Positions 34,077 to 43,481 of a DNA stretch of 64,000 nt are shown in pieces (the stretch's first letter is position 1; the number at the start of each line of letters is the position of its first letter). The position numbers and the translations under genes were made by a program. The DNA is taken from assembly GCA_016707175.1 (NCBI GenBank), contig JADJIB010000002.1, forward strand, positions 1 to 64,000. Reading direction: 5' to 3'. The notes below the pieces were generated by a model. It had not been told where the DNA came from. It did no database searches and worked only from the letters and a program-made list of their open reading frames with translations. The DNA comes from Candidatus Phosphoribacter hodrii (GTDB taxonomy: Bacteria > Actinomycetota > Actinomycetes > Actinomycetales > Dermatophilaceae).

Positions 34077-35876
34077 ATGGCATTGAACCCCCGGACGCGC
34101 GGGCCCCGTCGCACCCTGTGGACCTTCGCGGCGATCATCATCGCCCTCTTCGTGCTCATCTTCTCGGTCAACCGCTGGGGGACCGGGCAGTTGACGCCCA
34201 AGCTCGGCCTCGACCTCGAGGGCGGCACCCAGATGGTTCTCGAGCCGGTGCTGGCCGACCCCAACGCGGAGGTGAGCTCCGGGCAGCTCGAGAAGGCCCG
34301 CGACATCATCGCCCAGCGGGTCGACTCCAACGGCGTCGCCGAAGCCGAAGTGTCGACCCAGGGCGGGCGCAACATCGTCATCTCGATCCCCGGGCAGCCC
34401 GACGCCAAGACCCTCGACCAGATCCGCAAGCCGTCGCAGTTGCGCTTCCGCGCTGTTCTTGTGACCGGGTCCGGCATTCCCGCCACCGTCACGACGCCCA
34501 CTTCGACGGCCACCGGGACGCAGACGAGCGAGCCGACCGCGACGACGCCCAAGCCGGTCTTCACCATGGACCCGGCCCCCACGGCGACGAGCCCGGCCAC
34601 GAGTGGCAACGCCGTCGTTCCGCCGGCGCTGGTCTCCGAGACGTCCCCGACGGCGCCGGCAGCCACGTCAACGCCCACGGCCACTGCGGCGGCCACCCCG
34701 ACGCCGGCCAACGCCTCCGACCTGGCCTGGATCACGCCCGAGATCGAGGCGGAGTTCACGGCCCTCGACTGCACCAAGGCCGGCGCGATCAACGACTTCG
34801 TCGACGACCCCGCCAAGCCGCTGGTCACCTGCTCGACGGACCGGGTCGAGAAGTACATCCTCGGTCCCGTTGAGCTCGACGGCACCGACATCGCCGACGC
34901 GACGTCGGGCTACCAGTCGGGCAACAACGGCCAACCGACCAACATCGTCGAGGTTCGGCTGAACTTCACCGGTGAGGGCGGCCAGAAGTTCGCCAACGTG
35001 ACCACCCGGCTCTACGCGCTGCAGGCCGCCGACCAGACCCGCAACCGGTTCGCCATCGTCCTGGACAAGCAGGTCATCTCGGCGCCGTCCACCAACGCGG
35101 TCATCGCCAACGGCCAGGCCTCGATCACCGGGAACTTCACGATCGAGTCGGCCCGCTCGCTGGCCCAGCAGTTGAAGTTCGGTGCGCTGCCCATGTCGTT
35201 CGCCCTGCAGACGCAGGACGACATCAGCCCCACCCTCGGCAAGGAGCAGCTCGGGTTGGGCCTGCTGGCCGGCCTCATCGGCCTGCTGCTCGTCGTTGGC
35301 TATTCGCTCTTCCAGTACCGACTGCTTGGTTTGGTCACGGTGGCCTCGCTGATCGTGGCGGCCGTGCTCACCTACGGGGTGCTCACCCTGCTGGGTTGGT
35401 CGCACAACTTCCGCCTGACGATGGCCGGCGTCACCGGTGTCATCGTCGCCATCGGTGTTACCGCAGACTCGTTCATCGTCTACTTCGAGCGAGTCCGTGA
35501 CGAGGTTCGTGAGGGACGACCCTTGGTCACGGCCGTCGACTCGGGTTGGCGGCGGGCTCGGCGCACGATTTTGGCGGCCGACGGCGTCAACCTGCTCGCG
35601 GCCACCGTGCTCTACCTGCTCGCGGCCAGCAACGTCCGCGGCTTCGCCTTCACGCTGGGCGTCACCACCCTCATCGACCTCGCCGTGGTGTTCCTCTTCA
35701 CCCACCCGCTGGTGTCGATCCTGGCGCACACCAAGTTCTTCGGTGGCGGACACCCGTGGTCCGGCCTTGACCCCGAGCGACTCGGCGCCAAGACGACCCA
35801 GCCGAGGTATGCCGGTGCCGGTCGTTTCACCGGCACCCCGGTCCGCACCGCTGCGGCTAAGGAGGCGAAGGCCTGA
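34077..35876 (+). CDS. secD: protein translocase subunit SecD
   Basis: The protein has 599 residues from ATG 34077, with GAGGGA upstream; a GTG at 34062 is in frame. TM1 is followed by the first periplasmic domain (LGLDLEGGTQMVLEP), a Thr/Ala/Pro-rich insert of about 90 residues (roughly 140-230), and the P1 head. TM2-6 lie at the C-terminus with the RND-type GVTADSFIVYFERVRDE and FLFTHPL. SecDF uses the proton gradient to pull exported proteins outward. The insert is typical of actinobacterial SecD. Confidence 0.95.
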   Translation: MALNPRTRGPRRTLWTFAAIIIALFVLIFSVNRWGTGQLTPKLGLDLEGGTQMVLEPVLADPNAEVSSGQLEKARDIIAQRVDSNGVAEAEVSTQGGRNIVISIPGQPDAKTLDQIRKPSQLRFRAVLVTGSGIPATVTTPTSTATGTQTSEPTATTPKPVFTMDPAPTATSPATSGNAVVPPALVSETSPTAPAATSTPTATAAATPTPANASDLAWITPEIEAEFTALDCTKAGAINDFVDDPAKPLVTCSTDRVEKYILGPVELDGTDIADATSGYQSGNNGQPTNIVEVRLNFTGEGGQKFANVTTRLYALQAADQTRNRFAIVLDKQVISAPSTNAVIANGQASITGNFTIESARSLAQQLKFGALPMSFALQTQDDISPTLGKEQLGLGLLAGLIGLLLVVGYSLFQYRLLGLVTVASLIVAAVLTYGVLTLLGWSHNFRLTMAGVTGVIVAIGVTADSFIVYFERVRDEVREGRPLVTAVDSGWRRARRTILAADGVNLLAATVLYLLAASNVRGFAFTLGVTTLIDLAVVFLFTHPLVSILAHTKFFGGGHPWSGLDPERLGAKTTQPRYAGAGRFTGTPVRTAAAKEAKA

Positions 35877-37033
35877 TGATCAACTTCTCGCAGTTCGGCA
35901 ACGACCTCTACACCGGCCGTCGGTCGATCGACTTCATCGGCCGCCAACGTCGTTGGTACACCTTCTCGGGCATCCTCATCGTGCTGGCCCTCGTCGGCAT
36001 GTTCGCTCGCGGCCTGAACTTCGGCATCGAGTTCAGTGGCGGTTCGGAGTTCCGGCTGACCGGAGTCAGCGACACCAGCAACTACGAGGACAAGGCCAAG
36101 GCGGCCGTCAGCGAGGCCGGGATGGGCGGCAACGTCCTGGCCAGCGTCATCGGCGGAGCGACCGTGCGGGTCCAGACCGAGGCCGCCGGCGAGCACAACG
36201 AAGCCGCCAAGGCCGCCCTGGCCAAGGCGTTCAACGTCGACCAGACCACCGTCTCGGCATCGCTCATCGGGCCGTCCTGGGGACAGTCGGTGAGCCAGAA
36301 GGCCGTCCAAGCCCTCATCACCTTCTTGCTGCTGGTAGCGCTCGTCATGGCGATCTACTTCCGCACCTGGAAGATGGCCGTGGCGGGCCTGGTCGCCCTG
36401 CTCCACGACCTCATCATCACGGTCGGGATCTATGCCCTCTTCGGCTTCGAGATCACCCCGGCGTCGATGATCGGCTTCCTCACCATCCTCGGTTACTCCC
36501 TCTATGACACCGTCGTGGTCTTCGACAAGGTGCGGGAGAACACCGCCGACGCGATCGGCAGCCGCCGGTTCTCCTACGTCCAGGCGGCCAACCTCGCGGT
36601 CAACCAGACCCTCGTGCGGTCGATCAACACGACGGTCGTCGCCCTGCTGCCGATCTTCGCCATCCTCATGGTCGGCGTGACCAAGCTCGGTCCAGGCACG
36701 CTGCTTGACCTGTCCCTGGCACTGTTCGTCGGTATCGCCGTCGGTGCCTACTCGTCGATCTTCATCGCCACGCCGCTGCTGGTCGACCTGCGGCGCGGCG
36801 AGCCCGCCCTGCAGGAGTTGGCCAAGCACGCGGCCAAGGTCCAGGCCAAGGACGAGGCTCTGGTGACCCCCGCGGGCGCCAAGATCGCCGACGCCGAGGT
36901 GAGCGGGCGGCATACCGGAGTCATCGCCGACGCGCCCGTCGACGACGTCGACTCACTCGGCCGACCGGTCCACAAGTGGGCGGCCACCGGGCCGCGCAAC
37001 CAGCCCAAGCGCCCGCCGCGGTCGCGCCGCTGA
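35876..37033 (+). CDS. secF: protein translocase subunit SecF
   Basis: The protein has 385 residues; the ATG overlaps the secD stop by one base. TM1 is followed by NFGIEFSGGSEFRL (periplasmic domain start), then five further helices with TILGYSLYDTVVVFDKVREN, the conserved SecF motif. A hydrophilic C-terminal tail of about 75 residues ends in Arg/Pro. It acts with SecD and YajC. Confidence 0.95.
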   Translation: MINFSQFGNDLYTGRRSIDFIGRQRRWYTFSGILIVLALVGMFARGLNFGIEFSGGSEFRLTGVSDTSNYEDKAKAAVSEAGMGGNVLASVIGGATVRVQTEAAGEHNEAAKAALAKAFNVDQTTVSASLIGPSWGQSVSQKAVQALITFLLLVALVMAIYFRTWKMAVAGLVALLHDLIITVGIYALFGFEITPASMIGFLTILGYSLYDTVVVFDKVRENTADAIGSRRFSYVQAANLAVNQTLVRSINTTVVALLPIFAILMVGVTKLGPGTLLDLSLALFVGIAVGAYSSIFIATPLLVDLRRGEPALQELAKHAAKVQAKDEALVTPAGAKIADAEVSGRHTGVIADAPVDDVDSLGRPVHKWAATGPRNQPKRPPRSRR

Positions 37034-37035
37034 CG

Positions 37036-37568
37036 ATGAGCGACGAGCAGATTCGCCAGTTGGTCCTCGACCACCTGCGGGACATCCCGGACTTCCCGAA
37101 GCCCGGCGTGCTGTTCAAGGACTTCACCCCGCTGCTCGCCGACGGCGACGCGCTGCGGGCGGTCGCTGATCACCTCGCGCAGCGGTATGCCGGTCGCGTG
37201 GACGCCGTCGTCGGGATCGAGGCGCGGGGGTTCATCCTCGGCGCCGCGACGGCATACGCGATGGGTGTGGGGTTCGTGCCCGTGCGCAAGGCGGGGAAGC
37301 TGCCGGGGGAGACCTACGAAGCGACCTACACGCTGGAGTACGGCACCGCGACCCTGGAGATCCACGTCGATGCGTTCGTCGAGGGTCAGCGGGTGTTGAT
37401 CATGGACGACGTGCTGGCGACCGGCGGCACGGCTGCGGCCACGTGTGAGCTCGTGGAGCGGGCCGGTGGCCAGGTCGTCGCCGTCGATGTCGTCCTCGAG
37501 CTGGCGGATTCCTGCACGGACGCGATGCCCTGCCCGGCCGCGAGGTCTTCTCCCTCATCGTCGACTGA
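37036..37568 (+). CDS. apt: adenine phosphoribosyltransferase (frameshifted near C-terminus)
   Basis: The protein would have 177 residues from ATG 37036. FPKPGVLFKDFTPLL is the Apt N-terminus, GIEARGFILGAA the flexible-loop region and VLIMDDVLATGGTA the PRPP-binding loop. At about 37507 the frame is lost; adding one base (GCGGGATTC instead of GCGGATTC) gives the normal ending GFLHGRDALPGREVFSLIVD and a stop at 37566-37568. Uncorrected, the frame runs on into relA. The enzyme salvages adenine to AMP. secDF-apt-relA is the mycobacterial order. Confidence 0.88.
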
Positions 37569-37590
37569 CCTGCTCTGCGGGCGGACGCGG

Positions 37591-37620
37591 TTAAAGGCGT
37601 CTCGGGAGGGTGACTACACT
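37591..37620 (+). promoter_or_regulatory. leaderless promoter of relA
   Basis: TTAAAG at 37591-37596 and TACACT at 37615-37620 are spaced 18 bp, and ATG 37627 follows 6 nt after the -10 box. No ribosome site precedes the ATG, so a leaderless message is expected. Confidence 0.5.
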
Positions 37621-37626
37621 TCGGTC

Positions 37627-40067
37627 ATGACCGACCAGGTCGCGCGCACCGACCCGGCCCTGGTGACCGCAACGGTTGCCGGCGCTGGAGCCAGTGGTGC
37701 GCCGCCGTCGGGGCCGCAGCCGCGGTTGCGTGACCGCTTAGCCAGGCTGGGCACCCCGAAGGCTCCGGTCAACATGGCCCTTGAGCCGATCCTGCAGAGC
37801 CTGCGTGAGCACCACCCCAAGGCTGAGGTCGCGCTGCTGCAGCGGGCCTTCGAGGTCGCCGAGCGAGCCCACCAGGGGCAGACCAGGCGCAGCGGCGACG
37901 ACTACATCACCCACCCGCTGTCGGTGACCCAGATCCTTGCCGACCTCGGGTTGACCCCGCCCACGCTGGCGGCGGCGCTGCTGCACGACACGGTGGAGGA
38001 CACGGACTACAGCCTCGAGGACCTGCGCCGCGACTTCGGTGACGAGATCGCGCAACTGGTCGACGGCGTGACCAAGCTCGACAAGGTGACCTGGGGCGAG
38101 GCGGCCAAGGCCGAAACGGTCCGCAAGATGGTCGTCGCGATGGCCCGTGACATCCGGGTGCTCGTCATCAAGCTCGCCGACCGGCTGCACAATGCCCGCA
38201 CCTGGAAATACGTCTCCCGAGAGTCGGCGTCCGCCAAGGCCCAGGAGACCCTGGAGATCTACGCCCCGCTGGCGCACCGGCTGGGCATGAACACCATCAA
38301 GTGGGAGTTGGAGGACCTGGCCTTCCAGGCGCTCTACCCCAAGATGTACGACGAGATCGTCGACCTCGTGGCCGCTCGCGCCCCCGCGCGGGAGGAGTTC
38401 CTCGCCAGGGTCTGTTCGGAGGTCGCCGAGGACCTCAAGGTGGCCGGGATCAAGGCGACGGTCACCGGTCGGCCCAAGCACTACTACTCCGTCTACCAGA
38501 AGATGATCGTGCGCGGGCGCGACTTCGAGGAGATCTACGACCTGGTCGGCGTGCGGGTGCTCGTCGAGACGGTGCGCGACTGTTACGGCGCGCTCGGGTC
38601 GCTGCACGCGCGGTGGAACCCGGTGCCGGGCCGGTTCAAGGACTACATCGCGATCCCGAAGTTCAACATGTACCAGTCCCTGCACACCACGGTCATCGGG
38701 CCGCAGGGCAAGCCGGTCGAGATCCAGATCCGCACCCACACGATGCACCGACGGGCCGAATACGGCGTGGCGGCGCACTACAAGTACAAAGAAGACCACA
38801 AGCGCGGCGGTCGCGGCGCACCCGTCGAGTCCGACTCGCTCGCCGAGACCGCCTGGCTGCGCCGCCTGCTCGACTGGCAGCGCGAGATCGCCGACCCGGG
38901 GGAGTTTCTCGACTCGCTGCGCTTCGACCTCGGCGGCGGCGAGGTCTTCGTCTTCACCCCCAAAGGCGCGGTCGTCTCACTTCCCGCCGGGTCGACTCCC
39001 GTGGACTTCGCGTATGCCGTGCACACCGAGGTCGGGCACCACTGCATCGGTGGTCGGGTCAACGGCCGGTTGGCGCCCCTGGACTCGGTGCTGGAGAACG
39101 GCGACAGCGTCGAGATCCTCACCTCCAAGGCCGACGGAGCGGGACCCTCCCGCGACTGGCTGGCCTTCGTCAAGAGCCCACGCGCCCGCAACAAGATCCG
39201 CCAGTGGTTCACCAAGGAACGGCGTGAGGAGGCGATCGAGCAGGGCAAGGACGCGATCGCCAAGTACCTCCGCAAGCAGGGTCACCCGCTACACCGGTTG
39301 ATGTCCGCCGAGAGCCTGACCGCCGTCGCTGGAGATCTGCGCTATTCCGACATCGACAGCCTGTTTGCGGCCGTCGGTGACTCCAATGTGTCGGCGCAGC
39401 ACGTCGTGTCCCGGCTCGTGGCCACGCTCGGCGGCGAGGAGGCGACCAGCGAGGACCTCGCCGAGGCCACCGTCCCGTCACGGGCCCGTGGCAGTCGGGT
39501 TCGCAGCGGTGATCCCGGGGTTGTCGTCGTCGGCACCGACGACGTGTGGGTCAAGGTGGCCCGCTGCTGCACCCCGGTGCCCGGCGACGAGATCATCGGC
39601 TTCATCACCCGTGGGAACGGCGTGTCGGTCCACCGCGAGGACTGCACCAATGCCGACGCACTGCGGCGCGAGCCGGACCGGCTCATCGAGGTCGCCTGGG
39701 ACCCGTCAGCCGCGAGCGTCTTCCTCGTACAACTGCAGGTCGAGGCCCTCGACCGCAACCGGCTGCTGTCGGACATCACCCGGGCGATCTCCGATCACCA
39801 CGTCAACATCCTCGCTGCATCCGTGCAGACCACCCGCAACCGGGTCGCGACCTCACGGTTCACCTTCGAGATGGGCGACCCGGGGCACCTCGACCACGTC
39901 ATCGCCGGCATCCTCAAGGTCGAGGGCGTCTACGACGTCTACCGGATCACCGGCACCAAGCGCGACTACCGGGGCCGGGGGTATGCGCGCGGCGCACGGC
40001 GGTCAGCGGCCGCCGAACTCGGCAAGGCCAGATCGGGCCTGGTCGAGCCACTGCCGTCGCGCGGTGA
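37627..40067 (+). CDS. relA: RelA/SpoT-type (p)ppGpp synthetase/hydrolase
   Basis: The protein has about 780 conserved residues from ATG 37627. The order is: HD hydrolase domain (AALLHDTVEDTDYSLEDL), synthetase domain (GRPKHYYSVYQKM, then FKDYIAIPKFNMYQSLHTTV), TGS (VFVFTPKGAVVSLPAGSTPV), a zinc-finger-like region with ARCCTPVPGDEIIGFITRG, and a C-terminal ACT domain ending near GVYDVYRITGTK at about 39960. The frame then has no stop until 41871, entirely antisense to the next gene. One added C at about 39985 (GGTATGC to GGTATGCC, which also restores the window octamer) gives a stop at 40065-40067; that end is inferred. A bifunctional alarmone enzyme is expected for an actinobacterial Rel. 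Confidence 0.85.
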
Positions 40068-41730
40068 GGGCGGCCTCGGCCTCGGCAACCTTCTTGGCAT
40101 TGCCGGACGCCTGGGCGTTGGCCAAGTCCTTCTCCAAGGAGGCGACGGCCTTCTCAAGTTGTTCGACGAGGCTGCTGGCCCGAGCGGCGGCCTCGGGGTT
40201 GGACGCGCTCCAGCGGCGGTCCTCGGCGTCCCGCACGGCCTGCTCGACCCGGCGCATGGCCTTCTCGGTCCGCTCCATGTCGGCGCGGGGGACCTTGCCG
40301 GCCTTGTCCCACTTGTCCTGGATGACCCGCAAGGCGGCCTTGGCCTTCTCCAGGTCGGTGACCGGCAGGATGGCTTCGGCCTCGACGAGCAGGGCGTCCT
40401 TGACTGCGAGATTGGCGCGGTAGCCTTCCTCCTCGGCTTGGACGATAGCGTCCTTGGCGGTGAAGAACGTGTCCTGGGCGGCCTTGAAGCGCTGCCAGAG
40501 CGCGTCGTCCTCGGCGCGTCCAGCGCGTCCGGCCGCCCGCCAGTCGTCCATGAGGTGTTTGAAGGCCCCGGCAGTGGACATCCAGTCGCGGCTGGTGGCC
40601 AGGCGCTCAGCCTCGGCAACGAGCCGCTCCTTGATGGTCCTCGCCTCGTCGTGCGCGCTGTCGAGCGCAGCGAAGTGGGTGCGACGCGCCTTGTCGAACG
40701 AGTTGCGGGCCACGCTGAAGCGTTGCCACAGCCCGGCTTCCACGTCCTTGTCCAGGCGCGGGCCGCTGCGCTGGGGGGTCTTCCAGGCGTCCAGGAGCTC
40801 GCGCATCCGGGCGCCGCTGGCCTTCCACTGGATCTTGTGTTCGGGCTGGCCGCTGATCTGCTCAGCCTCGGCGACGAGGGCCTCCCGCTGGGTGGTGGCC
40901 ACGATCTTGGCGGCCGCCCGGGCAGCGGCGTCGGCCTCCCGGCGCACGACGATGGCGGCGTCGATCTCGTCGAGTTGACGTTCCAGGGCGGCGAGATCGC
41001 CGACGACACGGGCCTCGACGACCTGAGCGCGCAGCTTGCTCACGGCGTCGGCGGCCTCCTTGGCCGGCATCTCCGTGTGAGTGACCCGCTGCTGCAGCAG
41101 GTGCAGGCTGGCGGCGAGTTCGTCGTACTTGCGCCCGAAGTAGGCCAGGGCGTCGGCGTTCGAGACGCCGGGGTAGGACCCCACCTCGCGCTCGCCGTCT
41201 GCGGTCTTGACGAAGACAACACCGTCGGTGCCGACGCGTCCGAAGGCCGACGTTGCCGGGGCGCCGGCGCTGCGTGCGAAGAGGGCCGGCGACGGGGCGC
41301 GGGCGGGGAGTGGCTGCGGGCCTGTCGCTTTGCGTCCAGGGGGCGACCCCTCGGCGGACTCCTCCTCGAGCGTGGTGCCGCTCCTCGGCGACCGGCGACG
41401 CGACGGCGTCTTCACGACCGGTTCACCACTGGCGACGGGCCGCTTCGCTGGCGGGGCTTCCTCGGCAACGATTCCTGGTCAACAATCCTCGGTGGCGGCC
41501 TGGCGGTGGCGGGGTTCCTCGGCAGCGGGCACCTCGGCAACGCTGTCCTCGGCAGCCGGTTCCTCGGCCTCCTCGGCGGGAGCCTCGGCAACGATGTCCT
41601 CGGCGGCGGCTTCGATCACCGTTTCATCGGGTTCGGGGACAGCGACGGGAGCCTCGACCTCAGCTTCGAGCGCGATGGGCTCGTCGGAGGCGTCGGGGGC
41701 GTCGGACTCGTGCAGCGGCGACTCGGTCAT
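40003..41730 (-). CDS. DUF349-repeat protein (internal TGA in this sequence)
   Basis: Reading from ATG 41730 gives an acidic Ala/Glu-rich region of about 83 residues (EAPAEEAEEPAAEDSVAEVP), a TGA at 41479-41481, and then, in the same frame, about 490 residues to 40003. The downstream part has the DUF349 helical repeats, each marked by a Trp (LWQRFSVARNSFDKARR, LWQRFKAAQDTFFTAKD) and charged coiled-coil spacing. The residues just before the TGA (RHRQAATEDC) are unlike the rest, so two compensating indels could have created the stop. Members are abundant in actinobacteria next to relA; the function is not established. It is convergent with relA and divergent from nothing; the cyclophilin gene lies 3 bp upstream on the same strand. 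Confidence 0.75.
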
Positions 41731-41732
41731 CG

Positions 41733-42531
41733 TCAGCCCTTCGCCTTGACCGTCATGGACAGGATGCTGATCGGGGCCATCGGCGACATTCCGTCGGCCG
41801 GGCTCACGCCGGCCGCGGCGATCCGGTTGATGATGTCCATCCCGCCGGTCACCTTGCCGAAGATTGAATAGCCGCCGCCTTCGACCGGCAGGGTGGTGTC
41901 CTTGTAGACGATGAAGAACTGGTCACCATTGCTGTTCGGGTCGCTGGTGCGGGCCATGGCGACGGTGCCTGCTGGGTACTTTCCGTCGCCCGGTGCGTTC
42001 TCGATGCCGTAGTGATAGCCGGGGCCCGGACCGGCGCCCGTGCCGGTGGGGTCACCGCACTGCAGCACCCACAAGCCTTGGGCATCGCCGGTGAGCCGGT
42101 GGCAGGGGCTCGGCGCCCAGTAGCCGGCGTTGCCGAGGAGAACGAACGAGGACACCGTGGCCGGAGCCTTGGTGCCGTCCAGTTCGATCGTGACGTCTCC
42201 ACAGTTGGTGGTGACGGTCGCGATGAAGGTCTTGCCGCGGGCCGCCTCGATGTCGGGCGCCGTCGTCATCTTCTGGGGCGCCGCCTGGGGTGCCGGAACC
42301 TCCGTGCACCCGGCCAACACCTTGGGGGTCGGAGTCGGCGTCTGGGAGGCTGACGCGGTCGAGGTCACCGAGGGGTCGTCGGTCGAGGTCGTGCTCGCCG
42401 TGCTGGTCGGGTCACCGGTGGCCGACGTGCTGGGCGACCTTGGGTGCCGTGACGACGTTGGCGACCCAGACGAACCCGATGACGGCGAGCAGCACGCCGA
42501 TGACGGCGAGCACTGGTTGTTTGTCCCGCAC
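41733..42531 (-). CDS. membrane-anchored cyclophilin-type peptidyl-prolyl isomerase (frameshifted in linker)
   Basis: The start is GTG 42531, with a perfect AAGGAGGT eight bases upstream. One membrane helix (VLAVIGVLLAVIGFVWVANV) is followed by a Ser/Thr-rich linker and a cyclophilin domain: VTIELDGTKAPATVSSFVLL, the catalytic-region FFIVYKDTTL and FGKVTGGMDIINRI. The frame changes near 42430 in the linker (one extra or two missing bases); about 265 residues result after correction. A LAGC within the linker is not a lipobox because it is far from the N-terminus. The protein probably faces outside and assists folding of exported proteins. Mycobacteria have ppiB at the same place after relA. 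Confidence 0.8.
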
Positions 42532-42675
42532 GAGCCCGGACCTCCTTGATGCGCCGTCGAGGCGCGACGACAGCCGACGGTCGTCCAGTCTAGGCAAGGA
42601 GGCAGGTCACGCCGACCACGACCGGTCACGAGTGCGTGACGGTTGTCCTTCGGAGATTCGGTTGTCCCGGCTGGA

Positions 42676-42681
42676 TAGGCT
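42676..42681 (+). promoter_or_regulatory. -10 box (TAGGCT) for leaderless metallo-hydrolase gene
   Basis: TAGGCT ends 6 nt before GTG 42688, with no ribosome site between. TTGTCC at about 42662 is a weak -35 candidate. Confidence 0.4.
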
Positions 42682-42687
42682 CTCAGC

Positions 42688-43383
42688 GTGCTGATGATCG
42701 GCTTCCCTGCGGCGGCGTTCGACACCAATTGCTTCGTGCTGGCCACTGGCGAGGGGCAGGAGTGCGTCGTCGTCGACCCCGGCATCGGGGTCACCGACAC
42801 CCTGTCCGAGGTGCTGCGCGAGTTGCGGCTGCGCCCGGCGGCGGTCCTGCTCACGCACGGTCACCTCGACCATGTCTACTCGGTGACGCCGGTATGCCGC
42901 GGCGGCGGCGCCGCGGCATACATCCATGGGGACGATCGCTACCGCCTGCGGGACCCGCTCGCGGACCTGGACCGCGGCATGATCGCCATGATGGAGGCGC
43001 AGTTCGGGGCCAAGGCGACCTGGACCGAGCCCGACGACATCCGGGAACTGCGCGACGGGGAGACGGTGACCATCGCCGGGTTGGACTTCGGGATCGTCCA
43101 CGCGCCCGGCCACACCGAGGGGTCGGTGATGTTCACCCTGGCCGATGTTCCCGAGGGCATCAACGTCGAGGTCGGCTCGACCGTGGTGTCCGGTGACGTG
43201 CTCTTCGCCGGGTCGATCGGCCGCTCCGACCTGCCCGGGGGCGACGAGCGGGCGATGAACCGGTCGCTGCGCGACTGCGTCCTGCCGATGCCGGACGACC
43301 GGCTAGTGCTTCCCGGGCACGGACCGTTGACGACGATCGGGCGAGAGCGGGCCTCCAATCCGTATCTGCGCGGGCTGCGCTGA
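42688..43383 (+). CDS. metallo-beta-lactamase-fold hydrolase (glyoxalase II-like)
   Basis: The protein has 231 residues. The metal motif THGHLDH, a later His in HAPGHTEGSV, the bridging Asp in VSGDVLFAGSIGRSDL and the last His in LPGHGPLT are all present, giving a complete dinuclear metal site. Hydroxyacylglutathione hydrolase-like proteins of actinobacteria lack glutathione, so the thioester substrate is uncertain. The gene carries an inverted octamer pair at 42892-42921 (a perfect hairpin within the coding region). It precedes hisS as in M. tuberculosis. Confidence 0.88.
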   Translation: MLMIGFPAAAFDTNCFVLATGEGQECVVVDPGIGVTDTLSEVLRELRLRPAAVLLTHGHLDHVYSVTPVCRGGGAAAYIHGDDRYRLRDPLADLDRGMIAMMEAQFGAKATWTEPDDIRELRDGETVTIAGLDFGIVHAPGHTEGSVMFTLADVPEGINVEVGSTVVSGDVLFAGSIGRSDLPGGDERAMNRSLRDCVLPMPDDRLVLPGHGPLTTIGRERASNPYLRGLR

Positions 43384-43481
43384 CCGATCGGCGACGGCCG
43401 TCGCGAGGCACGCAGCCCAGCGCACGGCATACCGGCGAAACGCTCGCGCGACGGCGACACCGGGTCTGGGATGATCCCTCG

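Noticed and set aside
36976..41871. A single open frame of 1,631 codons spanning apt, relA and beyond
   Set aside because: It joins two unrelated enzymes through a frameshift and continues as antisense of the DUF349 gene; domain boundaries show separate genes.
40003..41871. Plus-strand continuation of relA as a novel C-terminal domain
   Set aside because: The sequence is the complement of DUF349 repeats with Gly/Leu-rich low-complexity translation, and the opposite strand has the coherent gene.
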